64,000 bases of DNA from Phaseolus vulgaris (GCF_000499845.2 NC_023758.2:30212069-30276068); one strand, 5' to 3'; positions 45,975-55,829 are shown, counted from the first letter of the stretch. Notes: generated by a model from the sequence alone, not told the origin. Translations and numbers: made by a program.

Positions 45975-48900
45975 TTAGGTGCGTGGCATTCCACGTCCTA
46001 GGTGTTCCAAGTGATAGGCTCCCCCTTCTCCCACTTCTCGGATTCGGAACGGTCCCTCCCAATTTGATGAGAACTTGCCGTCCGACTTCCTAGCGTTGTT
46101 GCGCATTCTTCAGACGAGGTCACCTTGTTGAAAGCTTCTGGGCTGGACTTTTGAGTTGTATCTCCTTGCCGCTCGGAGCTTGCATGCCGCTTCTCGTATC
46201 TTGCTTTTATCTCGAAGCTCATTCAAGAGGTTGAGGCCGACCGCCAGACTTTCCTTGTTGAGGGATAAGTCGAAGAGTTGGCGTCGGATGGATGGCTCCC
46301 CGACTTCTACTGGTATCATGGCCTCGGTGCCGTACGTGAGGCTGTAAGGGGTTTCTTGTGTGGTGGATTGTGGGGTGCAGCGGTATGCCCATAAGACCTC
46401 GGGCAGCTCCTCCGTCCACCTTCCCTTGGCAGTGCCGAGCCTCTTCCTTAGCTCGTTCAACAGAACCTTGTTGGCCGCTTCAGCTTGTCCGTTCGTCTGT
46501 GGGTGCTCAACGGAGCTTGTGAGGGATTTGATGTCGAGGTCGTCGTAGAAAGTCATGAGGCCTTGATCGATGAACTGTTGGCCGTTATCGGACACTATCG
46601 AATGTGGTATGCCGAACCGGCATACTATGTTTTTCCACACGAAGTTTTGGACGTTTCGGGCGGTGATTGTGGCTAGTGGTTCGGCCTCGATCCACTTGGT
46701 GAAGTAATCTACCGCGACCAGCAGATGCTTTGTCTGGCCTTTGCCTGGTGAGAATGGGTCGATGATGTCCATTCCCCACATGGCGAACGACCAGGGTGAT
46801 GTCATGCTGTGCAGTTCTTCTGGTTTTCGGTGGTGGAGGGGGCCAAACTCTTGGCATTTTTGGCATTTCTTAACGTAGTCAGCGCTGTCTCTGTGGACGG
46901 TCGGCCAATAATACCCTGCGCGGATTATTTTGGCTACCATCGTTCGAGCTCCGGAGTGGCTTCCGCATGCCCCTTCGTGGATTTCTTGCAGCACGTATTG
47001 GGATTGTTCCTTGGTGAGGCACTTTAGGAGTGGCGTTGAGTACCCCCTTCGGTATAGGTTCTGGCCGATCATGGTGTACCTGGCGCATTGCCGTCTGATG
47101 TTCTTCTCTTCCCCCGGTTGGCATATCCCGTGCTCCAAGTACTGAGTGATTGGGGTCATCCATGTGTGGGTCTCGGTGATTGTCATGCACTCGGCGTCAC
47201 CTACACTTGGTTGTGCTAGTCGCACCTGGACGACCGATCGGTGGTGGCTTTGTTTTTTCGTAGATGCCAGGCGAGAGAGTGCATCGGCACGTTCGTTTTC
47301 CTCCCGTGGTATGTGTTGGACCGCCACCGTGTCGAATTTGGTCATGACGTTACGGACGGTGTGGTAATATCGTTGGAGGAGGGGCTCCTTGACTTCGAAT
47401 TCTCCTTTGATTTGACCGACGACCAACTGGGAGTCGCTCTTGCATGCAACCTCCCGCGCACCTAGGTCATTTGCTAAGTTGAGGCCGACCAGTATGGCCT
47501 CGTATTCTGCTTGGTTGTTTGTTGCTTTGAAGGAGAACTGGAGGGCTTGCTCAATCAGCAAGTCCCCAGGCCCTTCGAGGACGACCCCGGCTCCGCAGGT
47601 CGTTTTGTTGGAGGAGCCGTCCACGTAGAGGACCCATTTGGCTGAGGTCTCTGTGTTCCTGGGGAGCTCGGCTGCGAAATCCGCCAGGCATTGGGATTTA
47701 ATGGCACCCCTTAGTTCGTACTTGATGTCGAACTCCGAAAGCTCGACCGACCACCCTATCATTCGTCCTGCAAGATCGGGTTTAGACAAGATTTTGTATA
47801 TGGGATAGTTGGTCCTTACCTTGATTTCGTGGTTCTGGAAGTATGGGCGCATTCTCCTTGCTGTCAGCACCAGGGCTAGTGCCACCTTCTCTATCATTTG
47901 GTACCTGGTCTCGGCTGCATGGAGCGTCCGGCTGACAAAGTACACCGGGTGTTCTTCATGGTCCACCTCTTGGACGAGGGCGGCGCTGACCGCTTCCTCT
48001 GATACCGCTAGGTAGACCACTATAGGTAGGTCTAGGCGGGGCTTTTGGATGACGGCCGGCGAGGACAGGAATTCTTTGAGCTGACCGAAGATTTGCTCGC
48101 ACTCCTCGTTCCAGCTAAATTTCGACGTTTTGCGAAGCATTGTGGCTATCGGCCTGATCCGTTCGGCGAGGCGGGGTACGAATTTGGAGAGTGCTGTCAA
48201 TCGGCCGAGCAGGTGTTGAATTTCTTTCAAGTTTTTCGGGCTTCTCATCTCCGTTATGGCCTTGCAGTTGTCGGGGTTCGCTTCGATTCCTCTGTGGGTC
48301 AGCATAAAGCCGAGGAATTTGCCTTCTTCAACGTCGAACGCGCATTTCTCGGGGTTAAGGCGCATGTTGACCCTTCTTAAGGCGTCGAAGACTTCTTGTA
48401 GGTCTTTGATGTGCTGGCCGCACGAGTCGGACTTCACCACGATATCGTCCACGTACACCTCTACGCTTCGGCCGATCATCCCTTTGAAAATCTTGTCCAT
48501 GAGTCTTTGGTAGGTAGCCCCGGCATTCTTCAGGCCGAACGGCATTACCTTGTAGAAGTAGTTTGCACCGTCCGTTGTGAAAGTCGTTTTACCTCTATCG
48601 CTGTGGTGCATGCTGATTTGGTTGTAGCCGGAGTAGGCGTCTAAAAAACTCAATATCTTGTGGCCGGCCGCTCCGTCTACGAGCCGGTCGATGTTGGGAA
48701 GGGGATATGAGTCCTTGGGGCACGCCTTGTTGAGGTCTTTATAGTCTACGCACATCCGCCATTTGCCGCTTGACTTTTTAACCATCACGACGTTGGCCAG
48801 CCAAGTGCAGTATCGTGCCTCGGCTATGAAGCCGGCTTTCAAGAGCTTCTCGGCCTCACTTCTGGCGGCCAGCCGCTTGTCCTCTCCATGGTTCCTTTTC

Positions 48901-49160
48901 TTTTGCGCAACCGGATGGGCTTCTTTATATACCAAGAGGCGATGGGTGATGATGTCCGGGTGGACTCCTGGTACATCGGTCGTCGTCCAGGTAAAGAGGT
49001 CTACGTTCCTTTTGAGGGTTTGGTGAACGAAGTCCGCATCGGCGGCGGCCATTGCCGTGCCTATGCTCGTATACCGATCCTCCCCGTCGAGTTCGGCTTG
49101 ACGTAGCTCGTCCTTGGCTTCAAGTCTTGGCTCGACTTCCCTGGGATCCAAATCTGCCAT
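45975..49160 (-). CDS. Pol of element B: RT, two RNase H domains, integrase
   Basis: The frame of 1016 codons (49160-46110) ends at a TGA. The family frame continues in phase to a TAA at 45975, so the last 45 codons of the integrase tail are cut off. RT: about residues 115-290, with 'CVDYKDLNKACPKDSYPLP' and YVDD at 236-239. First RNase H: about 348-495, but the usual catalytic Asp is absent ('VVYLAVSEEA'). Second, archaeal-type RNase H: 508-632, with D513, E553, D576 and D626. Integrase: zinc site H728, H735, C766, C769; catalytic D798, D858, E894. The start ATG is in frame with gag, 31 codons after the gag TAG. RT, RNase H and integrase would act in the virus-like particle and nucleus. Confidence 0.92.
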
Positions 49161-49253
49161 GGTGATGCCCTTCTTTGGTTGGGGTGAGTGCCGGCGGGGG
49201 CTTCTTCCTCGGCCGGCTATCTTTCGCTTGGGCGAACGGCTGCCGCTGGACCC

Positions 49254-51233
49254 CTATTGTGTGGGCTCGACTCGCAGGCTTTCGGCGTAGCACTCTTGAG
49301 CGACCTTTTGATCTACATGTATGGTCAAAATGTCGCCTGAGAGGGAAGGGAACTTCATTGCTAGGTGGGGTATGGAGACGATCTCTCCAAGCTTGTTAAG
49401 GGACGACCTGCCGAGGAGGATGTTGTAGGACGTGTTGGCGTTTATGACCAGGTATCTGATCTTGAGGGTTTTGCTGGCCCCTTTCAGGCCGAACGTTGTG
49501 TACAACTCTATGTAACCCCTCGTCCTTACGCGCTCCCCTGAGAAGCCGACCACGTGGTCGTTGTAGGGCATCATTTCCTCTTCCAGTATTCTCATGGCTC
49601 TGAAGGTCTTCCAGTACAATATGTTGACCGAGCTCCCTTGATCCACGGGGGTCTTTTTGATCGTGAAGTTATCGATATCAACCGATATCACCATGGGGTC
49701 GTCCTGGGTCGGGTCTATCCCCTTGAAATCTTCGTCTGTGAAAGTGATTGGTGGCATTCTTGGTCGGGCGGAGACGAGATTTACTTGGTGGACGACGCGA
49801 AGGTGTTTCTTGCGTGCGCTGTTGGTACTGCCTCCGCCACCGAACCCCCCGGCTATGGTGTTAATCACCTCTCGGCCCCTGCGAGTGTCGGTTTGTGGGG
49901 GGTCGTCTCTTCGTCCCCGTCGGTCTCCCCGCCTGTCACCCTCTCGCAGACCTGGGGTGGTTCGGTCTCTTCTCCTAGCCGTTTGTTCCTTGCACGGGGA
50001 GCGACGTGTTTCCCGGGTCCCACGCACGAAGCGTCTGAGGTGCCCGGCTTGGATAAGTTCCTCGATTTTGTCCTTAAGGGCTTGGCACTCTTCGGTAGAG
50101 TGGCCGGTATTCTTATGGTACCGGCATCTTTTGTTGCGGTCGGCATTTTCTGGGCTCAAGGCCCTTCGGGGCGGTGGTATTAGCTCGGCGCTCAGGGCCT
50201 CTTGCAAAATTTTGCTCCTCTCCGCGTTCAAAGGTGTGTAGCGGGAGAAGCGGGGTCCGCGATTGTCCCTTTTCTGGTCCCGACCGGTTCGGGACCTTCC
50301 TTGCCGCTTCCTATCCTCTTTCTTTTCCCCGCTTTCCTCGGCTCGGGCGTTGTTCCTGAATTCACGAAGTTCCTCTAGCTGCATGAATTTCGCCGCTCGT
50401 CGTCTAAGGTCGTCGAGGTTGGTAGCAGGCTGCATGCACAGGCTGTCGGCAAATGGGCCGGGTTTGAGGGCGGTCAGCATGTGATGTATCGCCACCTCAG
50501 GGCTGAGGTTTCGAATGCTCATAGCGGTCTTGCTGAATCGGTCGATGAACGTTCTGAGGGACTCCCCCCTCTCCTGACGAATGCCGACTAAGGTTATAGA
50601 TGTCAGATGATGGGGGCGGCTTGTTGTGAACTGGATGTCGAACTTTGCTATCAGGGTTTCGAAGCAGTCTATAGAGTGTGCCGGGAGCTTGGTGAACCAG
50701 CTCAGAGCGCTACCTTTTAGAGAGGTTGGAAAGACTCGGCAGAGTACTGCGTCGTCCGTGGTGTACAGGCTCATGTGAGTTGTGTATGCGTCCACGTGCT
50801 CATCTGGGTCGGTCGTCCCATCATACTGATCCCTGTTGAAGCCTTTCCACTTGTCTGGTAAGGGGGTTTCCATGACACGGTCGGTGAAGGGATGGCGTCG
50901 GTCCGCCGGAGCGGTAGTGTTGATTGTCTTGCTGGGATGGGACTCTCCATCCATTTCCAGAGTGAAGTCGTTCTTGGTGTCTTTCTCGGCCTGCATGCCG
51001 GCCCCGGTGGCGTGGGACCTACCGGCCTGATTGGTCACGGTGAGGGACGGCACCCCCTCGACCAGTCTCTTCATCCGCTTGTTCTCTTCTTGGAGGTTTT
51101 TTATTTCCTCCTCATTCTTCTTAGCGGCTTCCTCGTGTGCCTTCTTCATCTCTGCTAGTTCCCTTTGAAGGGCCATCATCATTGCTGTTTGGTCTGCTTC
51201 GGTCATGCTTGCCATGCTGCGGGTTGATACCAT
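49254..51233 (-). CDS. Gag-protease of element B
   Basis: 659 codons from ATG at 51233 (MVSTRSMASM). Coiled coil about 17-60. Retrotransposon gag domain about 115-300 ('YDGTTDPDEHVDAY', 'WFTKLPAHSI', 'FIDRFSKTA'). Arg-rich stretch 300-340. Knuckle C370-x2-H-x4-H-x4-C (CRYHKNTGHSTEEC). A Gly/Arg-rich region follows. Protease from about 490, with the active site VDQGSS at 530-535. The frame ends TAG at 49254, and the same phase remains open into pol. The structure is intact, so particle formation is plausible. Confidence 0.92.
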   Translation of the reverse strand: MVSTRSMASMTEADQTAMMMALQRELAEMKKAHEEAAKKNEEEIKNLQEENKRMKRLVEGVPSLTVTNQAGRSHATGAGMQAEKDTKNDFTLEMDGESHPSKTINTTAPADRRHPFTDRVMETPLPDKWKGFNRDQYDGTTDPDEHVDAYTTHMSLYTTDDAVLCRVFPTSLKGSALSWFTKLPAHSIDCFETLIAKFDIQFTTSRPHHLTSITLVGIRQERGESLRTFIDRFSKTAMSIRNLSPEVAIHHMLTALKPGPFADSLCMQPATNLDDLRRRAAKFMQLEELREFRNNARAEESGEKKEDRKRQGRSRTGRDQKRDNRGPRFSRYTPLNAERSKILQEALSAELIPPPRRALSPENADRNKRCRYHKNTGHSTEECQALKDKIEELIQAGHLRRFVRGTRETRRSPCKEQTARRRDRTTPGLREGDRRGDRRGRRDDPPQTDTRRGREVINTIAGGFGGGGSTNSARKKHLRVVHQVNLVSARPRMPPITFTDEDFKGIDPTQDDPMVISVDIDNFTIKKTPVDQGSSVNILYWKTFRAMRILEEEMMPYNDHVVGFSGERVRTRGYIELYTTFGLKGASKTLKIRYLVINANTSYNILLGRSSLNKLGEIVSIPHLAMKFPSLSGDILTIHVDQKVAQECYAESLRVEPTQ

Positions 51234-51266
51234 CTACTGTTGTGGTTTCTGCTGGCTCTCCTCGGC

Positions 51267-51282
51267 CCCACGGTGGGCGTCA
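51267..51282 (-). other. Primer binding site of element B
   Basis: On the minus strand it reads TGACGCCCACCGTGGG, two bases inside the LTR. Element A has TGGCGCCCACCGTGG at 55161-55175, so B carries a G to A change in the third position. I do not assign the tRNA. Confidence 0.65.
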
Positions 51283-51284
51283 AT

Positions 51285-51749
51285 TGTTCTCGAACTAGGT
51301 TGGGGACTGGGAGAACTATTGTCTTCAGATGTCACTCGGTCGGTCGTATCTTACTTCCTCCTTCGGTTCTTCTCGCTGGATGACTCCTCAGGCGGGTGGG
51401 GTACCTGCAGATGGCACTCCAACGCTCAAGTCAGTGGGGTATCGTATTCGGCTGGCTAGAATACTGTAGATAAATGACGTACCTTCTTCCTTGGAATGCG
51501 TGATATTTATATTACCTTGATGGGCCCTCGCTGTTGGGCCGGATTAGGGGGTTGTTTAGCGATTAGGGTTGTTTAGCGATTAGGCCGTTCCTTAACCGTG
51601 GGTTAGCCTTTGCTAATTGGGTCAACGGTTTGACTTGAGCACCTTATGTCGGTCGGCCACATATGACACGTGGTCGACCTCATACCTTAAAGTATGGTCT
51701 TGACGCATGGGTTGACCGGGTCAGTAGACCGGTCGGCCATCCCGGTATA
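51285..51749 (-). repeat. Right LTR of element B (5' LTR in element sense)
   Basis: It begins TGTTCTCGAACT and ends CCCGGTATA (the terminal CA is mutated to TA). On the minus strand a TATAAATA box lies at 51511-51504. Upstream of it in element sense lie CACGTG (51667-51672) and a GTCGGT/ACCGAC core (51648-51653). The primer binding site abuts at about 51267-51282. Confidence 0.92.
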
Positions 51750-51754
51750 GAAAT

Positions 51755-52283
51755 ATCTCAAAGGAACATCATTTGTTGGGTTATGGTATCTTTCTCACTC
51801 TCCAATTTATGGTTATTCAGATTCTGACTTTGCAGGTTGCAAGCTAGATAGGAATAGCACAAGTGGGACTTGTCATCTCCTTGGCTCAAGTCTAATCTCA
51901 TGGCATAGCAAGAAGCAAGCATGTGTTGCTCTCTCTCTACTGCTGAGGTTGAATATATAGCTGCTGGTAGCTGCTGTGCACAGATTCTATGGCTCAAACA
52001 ACAACTTGCAGACTTTGGATTAAAGATCAGCAAAGTTCCTTTGATGTGTGATAACACAAGTGCCATCAATCTTACCAAAAATCAGATTCAACACTCAAGG
52101 ACCAAACATATTGAGATAAGACATCATTTTATGAGGAATCATGTAAATAATGAAAACTGTGAAGTGAAGTTTGTGGAGACCAAACTGCAGTTAGCTAACA
52201 TCTTCACTAAACCACTACTAAAAGAGAGGTTCTTTTTCCTAAGAAATGAGTTAGGTATTCTTGATCTCAATAATCTCTCCTAA
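51755..52283 (+). pseudogene. RNase H of Copia C, resumed after element B
   Basis: The reading continues with 'YLKGTSFVGLWY', then 'DSDFAGCKLDRNSTSG', 'STAEVEYIAA' and 'RTKHIEIRHHF', the Copia RNase H signature with its acidic residues. The frame ends 'GILDLNNLS' and a stop at 52283. Together with 41677-42562 it forms one gene split by 9.2 kb. Confidence 0.85.
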
Positions 52284-52572
52284 ATCTGTTTTGTTACTGT
52301 TAAAGTCTATTTGTGAAGACAAATAGGGGGAGAATTAATTGGTCTTGTGAATCCTTATCTGAAACTGTTTAAAATATGTTAAAATCTCTTATATAAAACT
52401 GGTTTCTGCTGCTGCTGATAGAAAAACCGATTGTTTATCAATGTATAAAAATCTAACCTGCTGCTGTAAGAAGCATTGGATAGTATATATGCTATTTTTG
52501 CAGGTACTGCTTCAGATTCAATCAGATTAGACACAAGCACCAGGAATTTGTCTTCATCAAATAGGGGAAGAT

Positions 52573-53689
52573 TGTTGAACCAAGTGGTGTTCAAGCTTTG
52601 AAGAATCCAAACCCTTTGAAGGATGTTGAAGGCTTGGTTGTGTTTGTTGTTGCTGAGCTGCCTTAGATAGGATCTGGGGTAGATTGTTTATGTAATCCAC
52701 TCTTGATTGAATCCAAAGCATAAGTAGTTTCAATCTTTTTAAAAGAAAAGTGTTTTTCAAACTAAGTGAAAATCAACCGATTGTTTTGTCGAAACAACCG
52801 ATTGTTTTATACTTAGGTGTTTTTAGAAAAGGTTGAAAACTGTTTTTCAAATGGTTGACCTGTTAAAACTAAAACAACCGATTGATTCGTGGAAACAACC
52901 GATTGTTTGTTTTGGTACCATAACAAAAAAACTGTTTTAAACTTTGACTGAGCTTTAAATGTTTTAACTGATTACACTCCAGTCTTTAATGTTTTGACCA
53001 ATCTTTTAAATGTAATGAATAAGTTTGTTAAGATTTGATAACAAACAATATCTTTGAATATATTCAGAAAAACAGATTTGAGTAATAAGATTTTAACACA
53101 AGTTTTGAGTTTTTCAAAGAGTTGAGATTTCTTAGAGATTGAGATTGACCAAAGAGTGTGAGATAGGATTTCTGCTTGTATTGATTTCAGATTTGCTTCT
53201 GTAACAAGTGTAATTCTTGTATTTGTTGAACAAGTTTCTTCTGTGCGTTTGCTGAGAAGTGTTGTGTGTTCTTGAGGGGATCAAGATCAGCATTCTTAGT
53301 GTTGGTGTGTTGGCCAAGAGAAGTGTGTGTCTTGAGAGGATCAAGGTCACTTTCTTGGTTGTGGTGTAAGTGATCTAGGTTTGATTGCTTAGTGGAATTT
53401 CTCAGTGGTTTCTGAGAAGACTCAATGTAGCTCTGAGTTTAGAGTGAACCAGTATAAACATCTGTGTGCATTCTCTCTATCCTTAACTCTTTAAATTCAA
53501 TTTTGATATTTGTATTCTGGTATAATCAACCGATTATTTTTCTGGTGCTGTGCTTTTAGTTTTGTGTTTTGGCAAACTGAATTCTTTATCAACTGAATCT
53601 GGAAGAAAGTTCATTCAAGGCTTAAAAGTTTTTGAAATCTCTCTTTAAACCATTCACCCCCCTTTAGTTTAAAGCCATACATTCTAACA
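52573..53689 (+). repeat. Right LTR of Copia C
   Basis: 1117 bp, preceded by a purine tract. It is very similar to the left LTR with scattered substitutions and a small deletion that removes one member of the third AACCGATTG pair near 53525. Confidence 0.9.
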
Positions 53690-53694
53690 TCCTT

Positions 53695-55127
53695 GGCCGG
53701 ACGACCACAGAGTTCACCTGATGGATAGCACGCCGATGCTTCTTCTGCGCATTGTTAGAGCTCCCACCCCCGGCAAACCTACCGGCGATGGTGTTTATGA
53801 CCTCGCGGCCTCTTCTACGGTCGTTTTTGGGAGGATCATCCCTTTTCTCACGGTGTTCTCGGCGACGATCGTCCTCTTTGGGCCTTGGAGGGGTGCGATC
53901 TCTCTTCCTTGGTGTTTCCTCCCTGCAAGGGGAACGCCTGGTGGTGTGGCCGCTCTGCACAAAGCGGTGTAAGTGCCCTGCTTGAATTAACTCCTTTATT
54001 TTGCCTTTCAAGGCCTGACACCCTTCGATCGAATGACCGGTATTCTTGTGATATCAACACTTCTTGCTACGGACGGCAATGTCAGGGCTCAGAGCCCTTC
54101 TAGGTGGCGGGATCAGCTCCGCGCTAAGTGTTTCTTGCAATATCTTTCTTTGATCGGCATTGAGGGGTGTGTATCGTTAGAACCGAGGCCCACGATTCTC
54201 TCGCTTGGAATCGCCATGTCCGGACCCGGACCTCCCCTACCGTTCATTCGCATCCTTCTTCTCGCCACTTGCCTCTGCCCAAGCCTGGTTCCTGAACTCA
54301 CGCAATTCTTCCAACTGCAAAAACTTGGCGGCTCGGCACCTAATTTCGTCCAAGCTTGTCGCAGGCTGCATGCACAAGCTGTCTGCAAAGGGACCCGGTC
54401 GGAAAGCTCATAACAACCTTTCCAAACCAGTCGATGAACTTTCTCAGGGACTCTCCCTTCTCCTAGCGAATGCTGACAAGGGCAATAGACGTTAGGTGGT
54501 GGGGTCGGCTCATTGCAAACTGGACATCGAACTTGGCCACCAACGTTTCAAAACAATCTATCGAGTTCGGAGGGAATTTTGTGAACCAGCTCAAAGCTCC
54601 TCCCTTCAAAGAGGTGGGGAAAACTCGACATAGGACTGCGTTATCGGTCGTATACAAACTCATGTGAGTGGTATACATATCCATGTGCTCATCGGGATCG
54701 GTCGTTCCATCATACCGATCTCTGTTGAATCCATTCCACTAATCCGGTAGAGGAGCCTCCATGATGAGGTCAGTGAAAGGGTGGCGACGGTCGATCGCAG
54801 CAATGTTGGTTGTGTTCATCATTTTGTTGGGATGGGATTCACCATCCATCTCCATGGTGAGGTTTTTGTTCTTCGATTCCCTCTCGATGAGGGCTAGCAG
54901 CTGTGGTGAAGGACCTGCCAACCTGGTTGGTCGGGGGCAAGGGACGGTCCTCCTTCTACCAACTTCTTCATTTCTTGGTTCTCTTTTCGAAGGTTTTTTA
55001 TCTCTTCTTTATTCTTCCTGGTTGCCTCTTCATGCGCTCTCTTCATCTCCTTTTGGAGAGCCAACATCATTGTTGCTTGGTCTGCTTCAGGCATCCTCTC
55101 ACTAGCCACACTGTGGGTTGATACCAT
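53695..55127 (-). pseudogene. Gag remnant of element A
   Basis: From ATG at 55127 the frames follow the element B gag: 'MVSTHSVASERMPEADQATMM' coiled coil, 'EMDGESHPNKM' and 'DRRHPFTDLIMEAPLPD' (54921-54739), 'HMSLYTTDNAVLCRVFPTSLKGGALSWFTK' (54684-54463), and the Arg-rich region with 'REVINTIAG' (54011-53700). Frameshifts and stops separate the pieces (for example near 54735 and 54460), and a piece after 54460 is deleted. It is cut at 53694 by Copia C and continues at 37716. Confidence 0.85.
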
Positions 55128-55177
55128 CTACTGTTGCTTCTTTACACTATTCTCTCGGTCCCACGGTGGGCGCCAAT

Positions 55178-55553
55178 TGTTCTCGAACGGGTTTGAGATG
55201 TAGAGAACGATTGCTCTTGTCTTCACCTTCGGTCGGTCACTGATGTTCCAAACTCTGTTACGCCTTCCTCCTCTCGATCTTCTGGCTCCACAGGTGGGGA
55301 TGGTACCTGCATAGTACTGTAGATAATGACGTACATTTCTCCTTGAAATGTGTGATATTTATATTACCTTAATGGACCTTCATTGGTAGGTCGGATTAGA
55401 GAATTGATTCGTATTTAGGGATGCACTAAACAACCATTAACTATGGATTAACCATGTTGACTTGGTCAATCCTTGGCTCGGTCGATCATGTAGTCTTCTC
55501 ACTGGTTTAGGTGGTTACTTAATCTGAGTGTTGACCGACTTACTGCTGGTACA
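55178..55553 (-). repeat. Right LTR of element A (5' LTR in element sense)
   Basis: It begins TGTTCTCGAACGGG and ends CTGGTACA. It aligns with 20710-21163 but is about 75 bases shorter, with a gap after 'ggtacctgca' (55310). The primer binding site TGGCGCCCACCGTGG (minus strand) is at 55161-55175. Confidence 0.85.
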
Positions 55554-55829
55554 TAACCATTTTTTTATGTGTGGATTACAGCGGGACTATAGGCAAAATA
55601 TGCTTGATTGAATTCTAATTCAGGATTGAATTGAACTTTCTAACTATTTACTCTGATGGGTGCATTCAGTTAATGGCTTTATCTGCATATGTATCAGCAT
55701 TGATCTCTCTTGTGGTTTTTAAGCTTATGAATCTTTCAATGTTGCAGAAATGTTTCTTGAAACTTACTTTCTTGGTATGGTTAAGCTCTCTATGTATTTC
55801 ATCATTTTTCAATTGACTCATAGTTTTCT
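55554..55829. other. Flank of element A, unassigned
   Basis: T-rich sequence with no recognised domain lies between the LTR of element A and the Copia D remnant. The tract before 55840 looks intron-like (polypyrimidine then 'ctcacag'), but no host exon is identified. Confidence 0.35.

Larger units (their letters stand above)
42563..51749 (-). mobile_element. Element B: Tat/Retand-type Gypsy retrotransposon with antisense ORF
   Basis: 9187 bp, LTRs of 457 and 465 bp, target duplication GAAAT at 42558-42562 and 51750-51754, inside the Copia C RNase H. Sense strand minus: primer binding site beside the right LTR, gag-protease (51233-49254), pol (49160-45975), then a minisatellite and a convergent plus-strand ORF (43362-45293) beside the left LTR. 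Two RNase H domains, the second archaeal-type, mark the Tat lineage. An extra ORF antisense to gag-pol is known from Tat elements such as Retand and Grande. The LTRs differ by roughly a dozen changes, so it is the youngest member of the stack. Pol has a premature stop in the integrase tail. Confidence 0.93.
37722..53689 (+). mobile_element. Element C: SIRE-like Copia retrotransposon, split by element B
   Basis: LTRs lie at 37722-38857 and 52573-53689 (TGTTGAACC...TCTAACA), with the target duplication TCCTT at 37717-37721 and 53690-53694. The primer binding site (TTGGCATCAAGAGC, tRNA-Met like) is at 38859-38872. A purine tract (AAATAGGGGAAG) precedes the right LTR. Order of domains: gag, protease, GAG-pre-integrase, integrase, RT, RNase H, the Copia arrangement. 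The gag type and its knuckle 'CMKRGHSVRFC' suggest the SIRE/Maximus lineage, but at about 6.8 kb without element B it is shorter than usual. Gag has an internal deletion and pol has several frameshifts and stops. Confidence 0.9.
20710..55553 (-). mobile_element. Element A: old Tat/Retand-type Gypsy retrotransposon, split by two insertions
   Basis: The ends are related LTRs (20710-21163 and 55178-55553). The sense strand is minus: the primer binding site abuts the right LTR, and remnants of gag (53695-55127), protease (37154-37716), RNase H and integrase (34870-37150) follow leftward. A plus-strand antisense ORF lies beside the left LTR. The Athila element (22881-33421) interrupts the antisense ORF, and Copia C (37722-53689) interrupts the gag-protease junction. 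Removing these leaves about 8.3 kb. The RT core is deleted and every frame is broken, so A cannot move by itself. No matching target duplication was found at its outer ends; the left LTR starts AC rather than TG. Confidence 0.85.

Noticed and set aside
46156..50484. Many plus-strand frames up to about 209 codons opposite element B gag-pol
   Set aside because: The minus strand carries continuous recognised domains; the plus-strand frames have none.
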